Below, piece after piece: positions 24,501 to 35,451 of a stretch of DNA of 64,000 nucleotides. The DNA comes from Zanthoxylum bungeanum (taxonomy: Eukaryota; Streptophyta; Magnoliopsida; Sapindales; Rutaceae), in the NCBI GenBank assembly GCA_019454045.1, contig SKCR01006519.1:635001-699000 (forward strand). Reading direction: 5' to 3'. Both the position numbers and the translations under genes were made by a program. Under the pieces are notes generated by a model that was not told the origin of the DNA, ran no database searches, and worked only from the letters and a program-made list of their open reading frames with translations. Positions within the stretch are counted from its first letter, which is position 1, and every line of letters starts with the position of its first letter.

Positions 24501-24699
24501 TTGGTATCATAAGTAAAGGTTCCAAGGTCAGATTTTATCCTTTTATTTTCTTTATGTTTCATTCATTAAAAAACACCAAAAAAAATAAATGGATAAAATC
24601 TAACCTTGGAACTTTGGCTCCTGATACCAACTGATGAGAAAATACATGGAACAAGCAAAATAAACCCACACAAGACTGTAATTGTTCCCAATAAAGCCA
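24433..24699. repeat. Large hairpin of two LTR-end/primer-site segments
   Basis: Arms at 24433-24540 and 24591-24699 are imperfect inverted repeats, roughly four-fifths identical by eye, around a 50-base AT-rich spacer. Each arm contains an LTR end (TCTCATCA) followed by a Met-type primer site: TTGGTATCATAAG on the plus strand, and TTGGTATCAGGAGC on the minus strand (complement of 24616-24630). The two LTR/primer regions thus face each other head to head. Confidence 0.8.
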
Positions 24700-24712
24700 A
24701 GACAGTTCAGTT

Positions 24713-25604
24713 GGACTCACTAGCCAGCCTCGGATTCGCTCAGTCAGTTTCTACTTCAAACCTTAGCCCATGACCCACCATACAATCCGTCCAAGACCCC
24801 ATGCAATCCATCCACACACCCAAGGCCCACGTAATCCATCCACACGCCCAAAAAACCCCATGCAATCCACATGCCCAAATTCTCTCATCAACACTATCCA
24901 ATTTAATGAGATTGTGGATCCAATCCTTACCAATTTAACAAGATTTGAGGTATCCTCATCACCAAATTTATGAGATTGTATTACCAAAATAATTTGATAA
25001 TATATCCCCTATATAAATGTGATTTATTTCCCTATTTGGATTATAAAAAGAAGACCATTCTCTTCTTTTTGGGAGGCTTAGATGGCACCAACAACAACAA
25101 ACCCTTGAAGCCCATATTCTTCTTCTTTCACGGCACTACCAATAAAAAACCCTAGGCAATAACCGAAAAAACAATAAGAAAACCAACAGGAAAACACCAC
25201 CGAAAGAGCCAACCTAAAGACACCAAAAACACCAAAAAAATAATCACAAAACAACCGACCCACATCCATTGAAAATCCAACCAAAATACTGTGAAAACAG
25301 CCACCAAAAAAATTGGAAAAAACCCTGAAATAGTAGGCCAAAAACCGTGAAATAGCAACCCAAAAAATCAGAAAAAACAGCCCAAAAACAACCAAAACAA
25401 CAGCCAAAAATGGTGAACCAAACAGCAAGCTAAAACCTCAAAACAGCGAACCAGAAACAACAAATAGCGAACCAGAAAAAAAAAACAGCAACTAGAAAAT
25501 AGCAAAACAACAACCAGAAAATAGCAAAACAGCAACCAGAAAACAGCAAAACAGCAACCTGAAATAGTAAAATAGCAACCTAAAACAGCAAACAGTGAAG
25601 AAAT
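24713..25604 (+). repeat. Ogre-like LTR fragment (plus copy)
   Basis: Inverse counterpart of about 22740-23790 of the minus-strand LTR. Shared features include the segment around AGCCAGCCTCGGATTCGC and the C/A-rich mirror of the T/G-rich tract (AAAACAGCAACC-like repeats, 25160-25600). The LTR end and primer site are missing; the sequence passes directly into leader sequence at about 25605. Confidence 0.65.
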
Positions 25605-26360
25605 AACGATGGGCCAATTGAACTGGGACGAGTTTATATCTTATGACAATTAGGCCAAAAGTTTTCAAAATAACGATGAGCCACTTTGTGTTTGGGCCCC
25701 ATATCATTTGAATTTATTTAGCCACCTTATCATAAAAGTGTAAACCTGTTGGGCCTTTTCAACTGGGACAAGTTTACACCTAGCGATGATCTGATTGAAC
25801 GCTTTAAAATGATAATGGGACGACTTGTATGAAAACCTTGATGGGCTTAGAAGGTCCAAACATGATCCGAATATGCCAGATGCATGAGTCCGATATCCGC
25901 ACTGGCTTTCATCCAGGAAGGGTATGTCTTGTTATGGCATATTTGTATACTTTTGGATATCTCCAAGTCCGTCTCCACCACAACCGTGAATACCGAGGGC
26001 CCAATTAGTCATTTTTAGATAATGGTACGATCCCCATAATAAGCTTAGTCAATATTGTAAATGGGTGGTCTTTGTCTTTTACTGATGAAAATAGACTAAG
26101 GTAACCAAGGTTCACCCCTGTAACGTAGGAGAGAACGATTTTGTGTACCCCACATTGGTGCATAAAATGAGCCATACCTAGGGTAGAAATGGACTTACCA
26201 CGGGTGTGGGAAGAATAAGGTCGAAAGGGTATATGTTGTTTTAATAACCACATTCATCTCATGCATACACGCATCATGCCGACCCATTGTCTTAAAAGCC
26301 ATAAAAGATATTTGTTTGGTTAGAGAAGAATGAAGACTTGTCAAGAAGAGGTTAGCAATC
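25605..26360 (+). other. Ogre-like element leader (plus copy)
   Basis: Matches the reverse complement of 20950-21420 up to about 26040, then continues to the gag start. No independent gene is supported; the open frame at 26005-26253 (minus) runs against the element. A deletion at about 25604 has removed the primer site. Confidence 0.65.
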
Positions 26361-26690
26361 ATGAATGCATCAGACAGTGGAGGTTCCCGTATGGATCAGT
26401 TGGAGACCAACATCACCAAAAGTACCGAACAACTACAAGCTTTGACTAACGTTATAGCTAGTCTGACAGCACCCCGCATAGTGGGAATAGAAAACAATGA
26501 GGATGGCAGGCATGAGGAGCTCCCGAATAGAGTGAGCGAAGAAATCCCTATTTTTGATGATGACATGGCTGAGTATGTCGCGATAAGGATAGCCGAGCCT
26601 CAGACAGAGTTACAGAAACTCAGAGAAAAAGTAGAGTCATTTACCCGCAAGATGAAGGGAAAACATGAAGATCTATTAGACTATGATTGA
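26361..26690 (+). pseudogene. Ogre-like gag, 5' part, interrupted by insertion
   Basis: About 109 codons from ATG 26361 to the insertion point. The N-terminal part (ASDSGGSRMDQLE) is followed by a likely coiled coil (residues about 12-40) and an acidic region with IFDDDMAEY (around 64-72). It ends LLDYD, where a Tat-like element begins at 26689. The frame resumes after the insertion at 35211 (DAMTFEEQLHPKFK). I infer Ty3/gypsy gag from the collinear retrotransposon context and the downstream half; the N-terminal half alone is not diagnostic. It is non-functional because of the 8.5-kb insertion and a stop downstream. Confidence 0.65.
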
Positions 26691-28620
26691 CCGACATAAT
26701 CACACGCATATAACGCAAGCGCACGTATCGTTCAAGTAGTATAAAAATATTGATCCCACGAGGACTTAATTTCTACTATTGTTACTAATTATCGAATCTA
26801 TTTATTTACAAGTATCTAATTAAATGGAGAATGGAATGATTACTTTTGGTTGGTTGAATGTGGATTTGCTGAACAAATAATTAAATAAAAATACAAAAGA
26901 CATAAAAATCTAGGGTTGTGATTCCACACAATATTATTCTAAAGATGAATTGATTCTCTTCTATATGTGTAATAAATCAGTTTGCTAACCTGGAACACGA
27001 AAATATGCAAAAGCCTCTGTCGATGGTCAGACGCAAATACCCAAATAACCCAATTAATCACATGTCTATGTTAACCAAGTTATCTGAATTCATTAAGTTC
27101 AAGTTCCAATTATGGCTACCCACGTCCGACAGGTATATGTCTATCATGTAAGGAAATCTATTAAAGGGTTATTTATTCTCAAGGAAAATCGTGAGCTTTT
27201 GAATCTAAGGTTGAAACCTAAAATCTTTTCATCAAGTTCATTTTAATTTTACCACATCAATCTTATTGGTGATCAGGCAACAAGAAACATTAAGCTTAAG
27301 ATTCAATAAACAAACTAAAGAATTACCTAATATATAATTAAATAAATTATTAAGCCTGTGAATATTGTGTTTTATCACTTTCCTAGAATAAAAATAAAAT
27401 GTTGGGGTTAAAGGATCCACATTTAATATTTCAAATCTAAGAATCTCACTTATTATAATATATAAATTATTTTTTGTTCTGCTTTCTTATGAATTAATAA
27501 TGATAAACATTTAAAACCAGCCATATAGGCGGTAATACATTTAGTATAAATACACCAGCCATATAGGCGGTAATTATCTATCACATAAAGACCGACCATA
27601 TAGGCGGTAAAGTAATTTATATTTAAACCGACCATATAGGCGGTAATAAAGTCTGCCATTAATTAATCCGGTTAAATTATAATTTAAATTTTATAATTAA
27701 GTGATATTAACCTAGATAATTATATTAAATGTTTCACCTTTTACCCCAGCGGAAATTTAACTGCAAAACATAAAAGAAATTAAAAAATAAAAATACATAA
27801 TTTAATTATTACAATAATTTACAAAATAGATGCAATCCTTAAAAGTCTATGAAAACCCTAATGAAAGCACAGAGGAAATGAACTAAAGTTGGCCTGAATT
27901 TATTGGCACTCTAATCTGGAGCGCGTCGCGACGCGCCAAGGTCTGCGCGTCGCAACGTCGAGCTGTCACGCGGTGAAGGACATGGTTTGACTGTTGATTG
28001 CTGATGTGGCATGCGTATTTTTTCGGCCCAATGAAATTGTGACACGTGGCACGCGTTATGATTCGGTTCACTGAGATGCTGACACGTGGCAAATGATGAT
28101 TGGTGGTTGGTGACTTGGCGACATGTGGCACATTGACTCAGATTGCAGCTGACATGGCCGACACGTGGATGACAAGTGGATGACACGTGGCACACGGTTA
28201 ATATGGTCCAATATAATGATGACACGTGGCAATCGTATTGTCAGCAACATGTGATGATGACATGTGGCACGGCGCATGTTAGCATTCGGCGCACGTTAGC
28301 GGCGCATTTTAGCATCGACGTATTTTAGCAAACTTCTCAGATTTTGACATGTGTCCGGTGCATGTTAGTAGTGAATGTTAGCAGGTTCAACGAACATTAG
28401 CGGTCGCAACGCAGGGTCAGTGTCGCGACGTCCAAAATTACTATTTTGCCCTTTTGTCCATTTTTCACTATTTTTGGCCCTGATTTGCCTCCAATGCTTC
28501 CCAAACTTTATTTATCTGTAAAATAACACAAAACACATCAAAAAATTCACAAAACCCGAGAAACTTTACAAAATATTAGGTTAAATAAGTGGGAAATAGT
28601 GATATGATTACCACTCATCA
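26689..28620 (-). repeat. 3' LTR of Tat-like element
   Basis: 1932 bp, TGATGAGTGGTAATCATATC to the CGGTCA end on the minus strand. 27510-27660 carries four copies of a CCATATAGGCGGTAA motif. 27990-28265 carries about seven G-box-like ACACGTGGC/ACATGTGGC sites, and 27921-27934 is a CG-rich palindrome. The open frames at 27453-28277 are translations of these repeats, not genes. Confidence 0.88.
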
Positions 28621-29934
28621 CACCCCAAACCTAACATTTTGCTAGTCCTCGAGCAAAATAATAAAATACAATAAATAATTAAAATTAATATAAGCCACTT
28701 TTGTAGGGATCACGATTGCATTTAGCGTATGCAACAAGCCTTTAAACCCCTAGGTGTCCCTAGTGGATCAGTTGTAGTCTCGTGAGGGCTTACAGCGATG
28801 ATACCCACAAACGTCAAACTAATGCACACAAAAACAAAAAGAAAATAAAACTAATGCACACAAAAGCAAAAAGACAAGAGAAAAGAAAAGAAAAGAAAAG
28901 AATAGATATATAAATAACGTCCTCAGAGAATGTCTAGCATCAAAGTTAGAGGAACCTTCAAAATGCCTACTTCAACTAAAATCCTTTCTTTTGAACAAAA
29001 GATCTAAATCAGACTCAAAGTGTGTGTGTGAATAATTCTGCAAACAGCTTCGTCTCTAAGTTATCAACTAGATGATTTCGTCTCAACTCTCAGTAGTTAA
29101 TGGGTCAAACCAACCTGAGTATATAAAATTGTTATGTCTACTACAATCAGCGCAGGTGACTATGTAATTTTTTTTTTTTACATACCCTATATATTAAATA
29201 ATTGTAGATAGAAACAGAAACTCAGGCAAACGGTCATTCATCAACCACCAATTATTTCAACTAGTCACTTTGTTAATTCCTTATTATCTAACTGCTTAAA
29301 AAACTATTTTTTAATATGTACGAGTCTGACATAGATATGAGGTTCAAAATAGGGATAAAAGTAAAATTAGCATTTATCTTTTCCTAAAACTTTTTAACTA
29401 AATAAACAATCAAATCATTGGACCTTTTTTTTTTGTTTTTTTTTTCATTTTAAAACACACAAACACACAATATGTAGAAGATAAAAAAATACAGGAATGG
29501 AAAAGCAAAAATAAAACACACGACATGCAGAAATGAAAAATTTTGATGGAATTTTGAAAAAAAAATTTAAAAGAAAAAAAAAAAAAAAAAAACCACACCC
29601 TCAAACCTAAATCTAACATTGTCCCCAATGCGTTACAAAATAGAAAATAAAATGAAGGGAACAATAGTACCTGAGTTTTTCAATCATCAGCCTCCTCCTC
29701 CTCGATGTCGATACCTGGATATGGTGGAAAATGGTCATCTTGCATCCCCTGATGTCGTGCCATTTGTTAGAGCAGTTGAACCATGTAACCCATTTGTGAT
29801 TCCAATCTAGTGACTCACTGTGTTAAGGAGCGGGGTCGAGATAACCTTTGTGGTGGTTGAGGTTGTTGTTGTGGTTGTGGTGCATGTGCGGAAGAGGATG
29901 GTCTGACATGAGCATGTCTCTCTGCACGGAGTTG
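28621..29934 (-). other. 3' interior of Tat-like element, no gene
   Basis: AT-rich sequence between the decayed reading frame and the 3' LTR. It includes AAAAG repeats (28875-28905), a T run near 29168, an A run at about 29574-29592 and a polypurine-like tract next to the LTR (minus strand GTTAGGTTTGGGGTG). The open frame at 29410-29664 is low-complexity translation. Confidence 0.55.
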
Positions 29935-30711
29935 TTAGATAATTTGGGCTGTTAATGCAGTTATGGGCTGCATCCGTTCTTCTCTTGGGTCAACAGGGAC
30001 CCTGGCCAGTGTGCACAGTGATGAAATCAAATAACAGTATAACAATCCAGCATGTGTTGACCTTGCAGCCCTAACTATATTGGCTGCAATCAGCTCACCA
30101 ACATTAATTGTATAGTCCTCCAATAAACATTACAACAAGATCATCCGTTTCTTTGTAACATTGGTGATATGGGTCCCATGCAGAAAAGTTCAGGTAAAGA
30201 AGTGAAACCAAACCCTAGCCTCAAGTCGCAGTTACTTGGAACTCATCTTCCAATATTCCCCGCTACTACTCATATCCCAAGCAGCATTAGGGATGCACAA
30301 GGTCTCAGTCAGATGAGTAATATCTATATCATTCTTTGTCGCCGAATATTCATCGGCTTCAATCTCAGGTAACCCATAAAACATATTAATGGTTGTTGCA
30401 TCAAACGCCACTTGTTGACCTCTCACCATCACCGTATACGCATGATGCTCGTAAGCATTAGCGTAAAACTCACGTACAATAGACACACAGGCCGGGCAGG
30501 GCTGCTGGTAAAGCTTATGCCAGTGTCTGGTTGCAATAACCCTATCAATCTCTGGGAATTGTCCGGGATTTATTTTGAAACCCATCTCCATGATAGGAAC
30601 CTTGTTGGTCATTCCCTTTTCAAATCTCTTTTCAGCGGCTGCCGAAATAAATTTGGTAGCATCGAAACTAGGTTCAACAGTCGCTGAGGTCCTAGCTCGC
30701 TTGGGTGCCAT
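29935..30711 (-). pseudogene. Putative plant transposon protein (PF20167-like), broken
   Basis: A minus-strand frame starts MAPKRARTS at 30711. Its first 159 codons are open, then in-frame stops appear at 30232, in the next stretch (after FHFFT) and near 30123, yet the same frame stays recognisable to 29935. Blocks such as IVREFYANAYEH (about residues 83-94), VRGQQVAFD and INMFYGLPE, then LRLEARVWFHF and INVGELIAANI after the stops, follow the order of the 'putative plant transposon protein' family (PF20167, from memory). That family often sits in plant LTR elements; its role is unknown. The first stop lies where the family usually has Gln, so CAA to TAA is likely. N-terminal KRAR could be a nuclear signal. 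Confidence 0.65.
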
Positions 30712-31877
30712 TTTACAGATTCAAATTTTTCAGAAAAAATTGGCAAGGTCTGGTCTAAAAACTCAAAATATCCCCAAAATTCAACCTAATCTAACACTTC
30801 AAACTTTTCCATCTCGCTCTTCCCCTCCAAATCTTCAAGATTCACCCAATTTCTCAATCCACAAAGCAAAATTCATCAAACTTAAAAGTTATCTTTACTG
30901 CCAAAAATTCCCAAATTCACAAACCTCAAATTCACCCAATTCACTATCTAAAATAGTCACAAACCACAAAAAATTCAACTAACTTCACCAAATTCAAAAC
31001 CCACACAATCAAATTTAATCACAGTCTTTTGGTCACGGTTCTGAAAAAAAAAACTTAAAAGAAATTGAGATTTAAAGATACATAAACTGTGATGAAGCAC
31101 TCCTAGATCCGAAAGATTTGTTGCGTTGAAGAATAAATCCCCTTTCACAAATCAAATCCAAAACGTGTTGATGAGTCCAAGAATCAAGTGTTTTACGAAC
31201 AAATGGCCGAGTGATGCATTTTTTTGGGATTTTCTTTCTAAAAATTTGGATCTAAAGTGTGAAATGAAGATTGGGTTCTGATTTAATGGATTCTGATGGA
31301 TTAGGTTCAACAATTTGGTGTTTTGAAGCTAGATTTTTAGGTGATTTTTAGAGGAAATGCCAAAAACTTGAAAGTGAAGATGAATAGAATGATCAGCGGC
31401 TGCTGGTTTTAAGTCATGGTATCGCACGAGCGTCGTGACACTCACATTGTTCTTGCATCGCGACGCTCAGTTTCTAGGTTTAGGGTTTGTGTTTCAGGGC
31501 TCTGTGTTGCGACACGCAATCTTCTCGTGTCGCGACGCGAGATTTTTTTTTTACAAAATCAAGGCTTTTGACGAATAAATCCACTGGGACGAGTATCAAG
31601 AGTTGACTCCTTACTCAGCCGTCTTTACTGGATTGACTTTTTATCCTCAAGATTTTGTCAAATTTATTCCGTGAAAATCCCGCTTGCACTGGCTCGCCTT
31701 ACCTTAAAATATTCCGTCTTTATTTTTCCTGCAAAAATAACACATAAAATTAAAAACTCTACAACATGTATGCACAAAATAATAAAAATTAAAATAAAAT
31801 AAAAATTATTGCATGGGTTGTCTCCATGCTAGCGCTAAATTTTTCATCTTCAGCCAGACGTTTCTGTCGTTCATTTG
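30712..31877 (-). other. Spacer between the two frames of the Tat-like element
   Basis: AT-rich, no supported gene. It includes a CG-rich segment near 31425-31545 with TCGCGACG motifs like those of the LTRs. The plus-strand open frame at 30575-30982 is antisense to the PF20167-like frame and its leader. Confidence 0.4.
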
Positions 31878-33116
31878 TCAAGAAGGTTTCAGCGTCGTCT
31901 TGGATGTCCGATTAAAGACAATCTCGTGTGCGTTGCTTTTGAATGGTCTCTTCCAACTGTAAAGTGGCAAAAATAGTTTTGTCTCATTCAGTGCTTGTGC
32001 CACCTTTTTTATCTTTGTCGCTCCAATGATTCCAGAAAGAAAATCAGGAGGTCTCGTATGGTGCTTGACTTGGAATGGAAATTCCATTCTATCAAGATTC
32101 TGGGTGATATCTTTGATCAGTACTCCCCAAAACAGTGATGTTTCTTCTGAATGTCTGAGATCTTCAATATGGTCGGTCAGTTTCTCCTCTATTTGCTCTG
32201 CTTCTTTCTCCACCTTTTCTTCACAAAAGTATTTTAGGATTTCTGCATTCAGTTCTTCATCTGTCATTGAAATGTATGCTCCATAAGTGTTAATCTAAGG
32301 ATGTAAGTAGATGTCAGATTTTAGGTCTTCATCCTCTAATATGACTGGCTCAGGTAGATCTTCTTCAAACATTTGTGCAATGGAAGCTCCAAGATCTTCA
32401 TTTTGAGGATACAGAGTTTCATCCTCAATTTTTGTTGGCACCAACATCTCTGCTTCTTCATCCTCATCAGATTTCGAATAATAAAAATCAAATCGAGACT
32501 TTGCTGGTTCTTATTCCTGAACTGATACCTCAAATTCCTTATACTGCTCAGCCTCATTCTCTGCTAAAGTGTCATCGTGAAATGCTTGGTACTCGAAGGC
32601 TTCATCAGTATCATCTGAAAATACTTTTTGAGGTATGTAGCTCTGGTTTTCTGTTAATTGTCTGATCTGATCTGTCATTCTCTGTATGGATTCTGCTTGA
32701 CTCTGAAATTGTGCATCAATTTGAGCTTCTCGTTCCTCGAACTAATTTTTGAGCATGTGAATCAATTGATCTTCCTCTGATGGTTCTTGATGAAGATCAA
32801 AGGTTGATGGTGGATAAGATGTAAAATATGGGTCAGATAAATATGCTGGTTCATTATATGAAGGTCTCTGATAGTTCTGTCACCCTGAATTATAGTAGTG
32901 GTTTATGCTTGGGTGGTTACCATCACATATCTCGTATCTCCCCATTGCGTTCTGTTGAGCAAATGTTGTGTTGAATGGTTCTGACATCCAGTGATAGCAA
33001 ATGGGTTGAACAACTAGCCTCAAAAAATCGGACTGTTGCTCCTTGATTTGGGGTGTATCTTCTTCTAGTAAAGCTCGTAATCTTGCAATCTCCCAATGAA
33101 GATCCATGTCAACCAC
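31878..33116 (-). pseudogene. Decayed gag-like frame of Tat-like element
   Basis: A single minus-strand frame of about 413 codons begins MVDMDLHWE at 33116, shortly after the primer site, and ends at 31878. Stops interrupt it at 32880, in the run after HMLKN, after EVSVQE and near 32296. It contains a Tyr-rich YQRPSYNEPAY stretch, an AESIQRMTDQIRQLTENQ segment like the region after gag in Athila/Tat elements, an acidic stretch (DEDEEAEM), and a C-terminal Arg/Lys-rich region. I infer a remnant of the gag C-terminal part; no retrotransposon gag core or zinc knuckle is visible. The position next to the primer site supports this. Confidence 0.45.
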
Positions 33117-33243
33117 CTAAAAAATAAAAGAAGAAAATAAAAATTACAAATAAAATTAAAGAAAATTAGATATAAGTAAATTAGATAGCTTCAAAATTAA
33201 TAACTCAAGAAAAAGTAAGTCTCCGATAACGGCGCCAAAAACT

Positions 33244-35210
33244 TGACCGGCGTAATCACATGCGTATAACGCAAGAACACATATCGTTCAAGTAGTATAA
33301 AAATATCGATCCCACGAGGACTTAATTCTTACTGTTGTTACTAATTATCGAATCTATTTATTTACAAGTATCTAATTAAAGGGAGAAGGGAATGATTACT
33401 TTTGGTTGGTTGAATATGGATTTGCTGAACAAATAATTAAACAAAAATACAAAAGAAAATACTAAAGAAAATAAACAAAAGACATAAAAATCTAGGGTTG
33501 TGATTCCACACAATATTATTCTAAAAATGAATTGATTCTCTTATATATGTGTAATAAATCAGTTTGCTAACTTGGAACACGAAAATATGCAAAAGCCTCT
33601 GTCGATGGTCAGACGCAAATACCCAAATAACCCAATTAATCATATGTCTATAATAACCAAGTTACCTGAATTCATTAAGTTCAAGTTCCAATTATGGCTA
33701 CCTACGCCCGAAAGGTATATGTCGATCCTGTAAGGAAATCTATTAAAGAGTTATCTATCATCAAGGAAATCTATTAAAGTGTTATCTATCCTCAAGGAAG
33801 ATCGTGAGCTATTGAATCTAAGGCTGAAACCTAAAATCCCTTCGTCAAGTTCATTTTAAGTTTACCACATTAATTTTATTGGTGATCAGGCAACAAGAAG
33901 CATTAAGCTTAAGATTCAATAAACAAACTAAAGAATTACCCAATATATAATTAAATCAATTATTAAGCCTCTGAATATTGTGTTTCATCACTTCCCTAGA
34001 ATAAAAATAAAATGTTGGGGTTAAAGGATCCACATTTAATATTTAAAATCTAATAATCTCACTTATTATAATATATAAATTATTTTCTGTTCTAATTTCT
34101 CAAGAATTAATAATGATAAACATTTAAAACCAGCCATATAAGTGGTAATCCATTTAGTTCAAATACACTAGCCATATAGGCATTAATTATCTGTCACATA
34201 ATGACCGACCATATAGGTGGTAAAGTAATTTATATTTAAACCGACCATATAGGCGGTAATAAAGTCTGCCATTAATTAATCCGGTTAAATTATAATTTAA
34301 ATATTATAATTAAGTGAGATTAACATAGATAATTATATTAAATATTTCACATTTTGGCCGAGCGGAAATTTAACTACAAAACATAAAAGAAATTAAAAAT
34401 AAAATATGAAAATAAAATTAAAAATAAAAATACATAATTTAATTATTACAATAATTTACAAAATAGATGCAATCCTTAAAAGTCTATGAAAACCCTAAGG
34501 AAAGCACGAAGGAAATGAACTGAAGTTGGCCTGAATTTATAGGCACTCTAATCTAGAGCGCGTCGCGACGCGCAAACCTTGACGCAGTGAAGGACACGGT
34601 TTGACTGTTGACTGCTGATGTGGCATGTATATTTTGTCGACCCAATAAAATTGCGACACATGGCACGCGTTATGATTCGGTCCACTGAGATGCTGACACG
34701 TGGCAAATGATGATTGGTGGTTGGTGACGTGGCGACATGTGGCACGTTGACTCGGATTGCAGCTGACATGGCCGACACATGGATGACACATGGCACACAG
34801 GTAATGTGGTCCAATAGAATGATGACACGTGGCACGCGTATTGTCGGCATCATGTGATGATGACACGTGGCACGACGCATGTTAGCATCTAACGCATGTT
34901 AGCGGCGCATTTTAGCATCGACTCATTTTAGCAAACTTCTCATATTTTGACACGTGTCCAGTGCACATTAGCAGGTTCAGCGCATGTTAGCGATCGCGAC
35001 GCAAGGTCAGTGTCGCGACGCCCAAAATTACCATTTTACCCTTTTGTCCATTTTTCACTATTTTTGGCCCTGATTTGCCTCCAATGCTTCCCAAACTTTA
35101 TTTATCTGCAAAACAACACAAAACACATCAAAACGTTCACAAAACCCGAGAAACTTTATAAAATATTAGGTTAAATGAGTGGGAAATAGTGATATGATTA
35201 CCACTCATCA
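33244..35210 (-). repeat. 5' LTR of Tat-like element
   Basis: 1967 bp, the partner of 26689-28620. It differs by point changes and small indels, including a 31-bp tandem duplication at 33733-33794. It has the same array of CCATATAGG motifs (34135-34260) and G-boxes (34640-34960). The primer site lies just beyond its 33244 end. Confidence 0.88.
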
Positions 35211-35440
35211 ATGATGCGATGACTTTCGAAGAACAGCTGCATCCCAAGTTTAAGATGCTTGACATGGCCAAGTTCAAAGGAAATGGAGATCCTAGGGTCC
35301 ATCTCCGACAATATGTTTCAGTGATGAGTTCAGTGGGTTTGTCAAAGCTCCAGGTGTAGAAAATGTTCGGGATGTCACTGGAAGGGGCGCTCGTGGTATG
35401 GTATCATGGCCTGGAGAAAAAGGTAAGATATTCATATGGT
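35211..35440 (+). pseudogene. Ogre-like gag, continuation after insertion
   Basis: The frame resumes from 26690 as DAMTFEEQLHPKFKMLDMAKFKGNG, then HLRQYVSVMSS, and after a TAG stop KMFGMSLEGALVVWYHGLE. The pattern (FKGNGDP, HLRQY, SLEGAL, WY.GLE) is that of the gypsy/Tat retrotransposon gag domain. The stop is compatible with CAG to TAG. The gag ends at about 35440, where a Tat-like LTR fragment begins. Confidence 0.75.
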
Positions 35441-35451
35441 AATTAAGAAAC

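Larger units (their letters stand above)
26689..35210 (-). mobile_element. Complete non-autonomous Tat-like LTR retrotransposon
   Basis: An 8522-bp element inside an Ogre-like gag, flanked by the perfect 5-bp duplication ATGAT (26684-26688 and 35211-35215). On the minus strand the order is 5' LTR 35210-33244, primer site (TGGCGCCGTTATCGG, Asp tRNA type, complement of 33222-33236), about 4.6 kb of interior, a polypurine-like tract (complement of about 28621-28640), and 3' LTR 28620-26689. The interior has two decayed reading frames, at 33116-31878 and 30711-29935, but no reverse transcriptase, integrase or protease, so mobilisation would need a partner element. Confidence 0.88.

Noticed and set aside
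27883..28277. His/Cys-rich frames that look like zinc-binding peptides (also 34537-34880 and 1330-1560)
   Set aside because: They are translations of repeated CACGTG and CATCATC motifs in the LTR; several frames are open at once.
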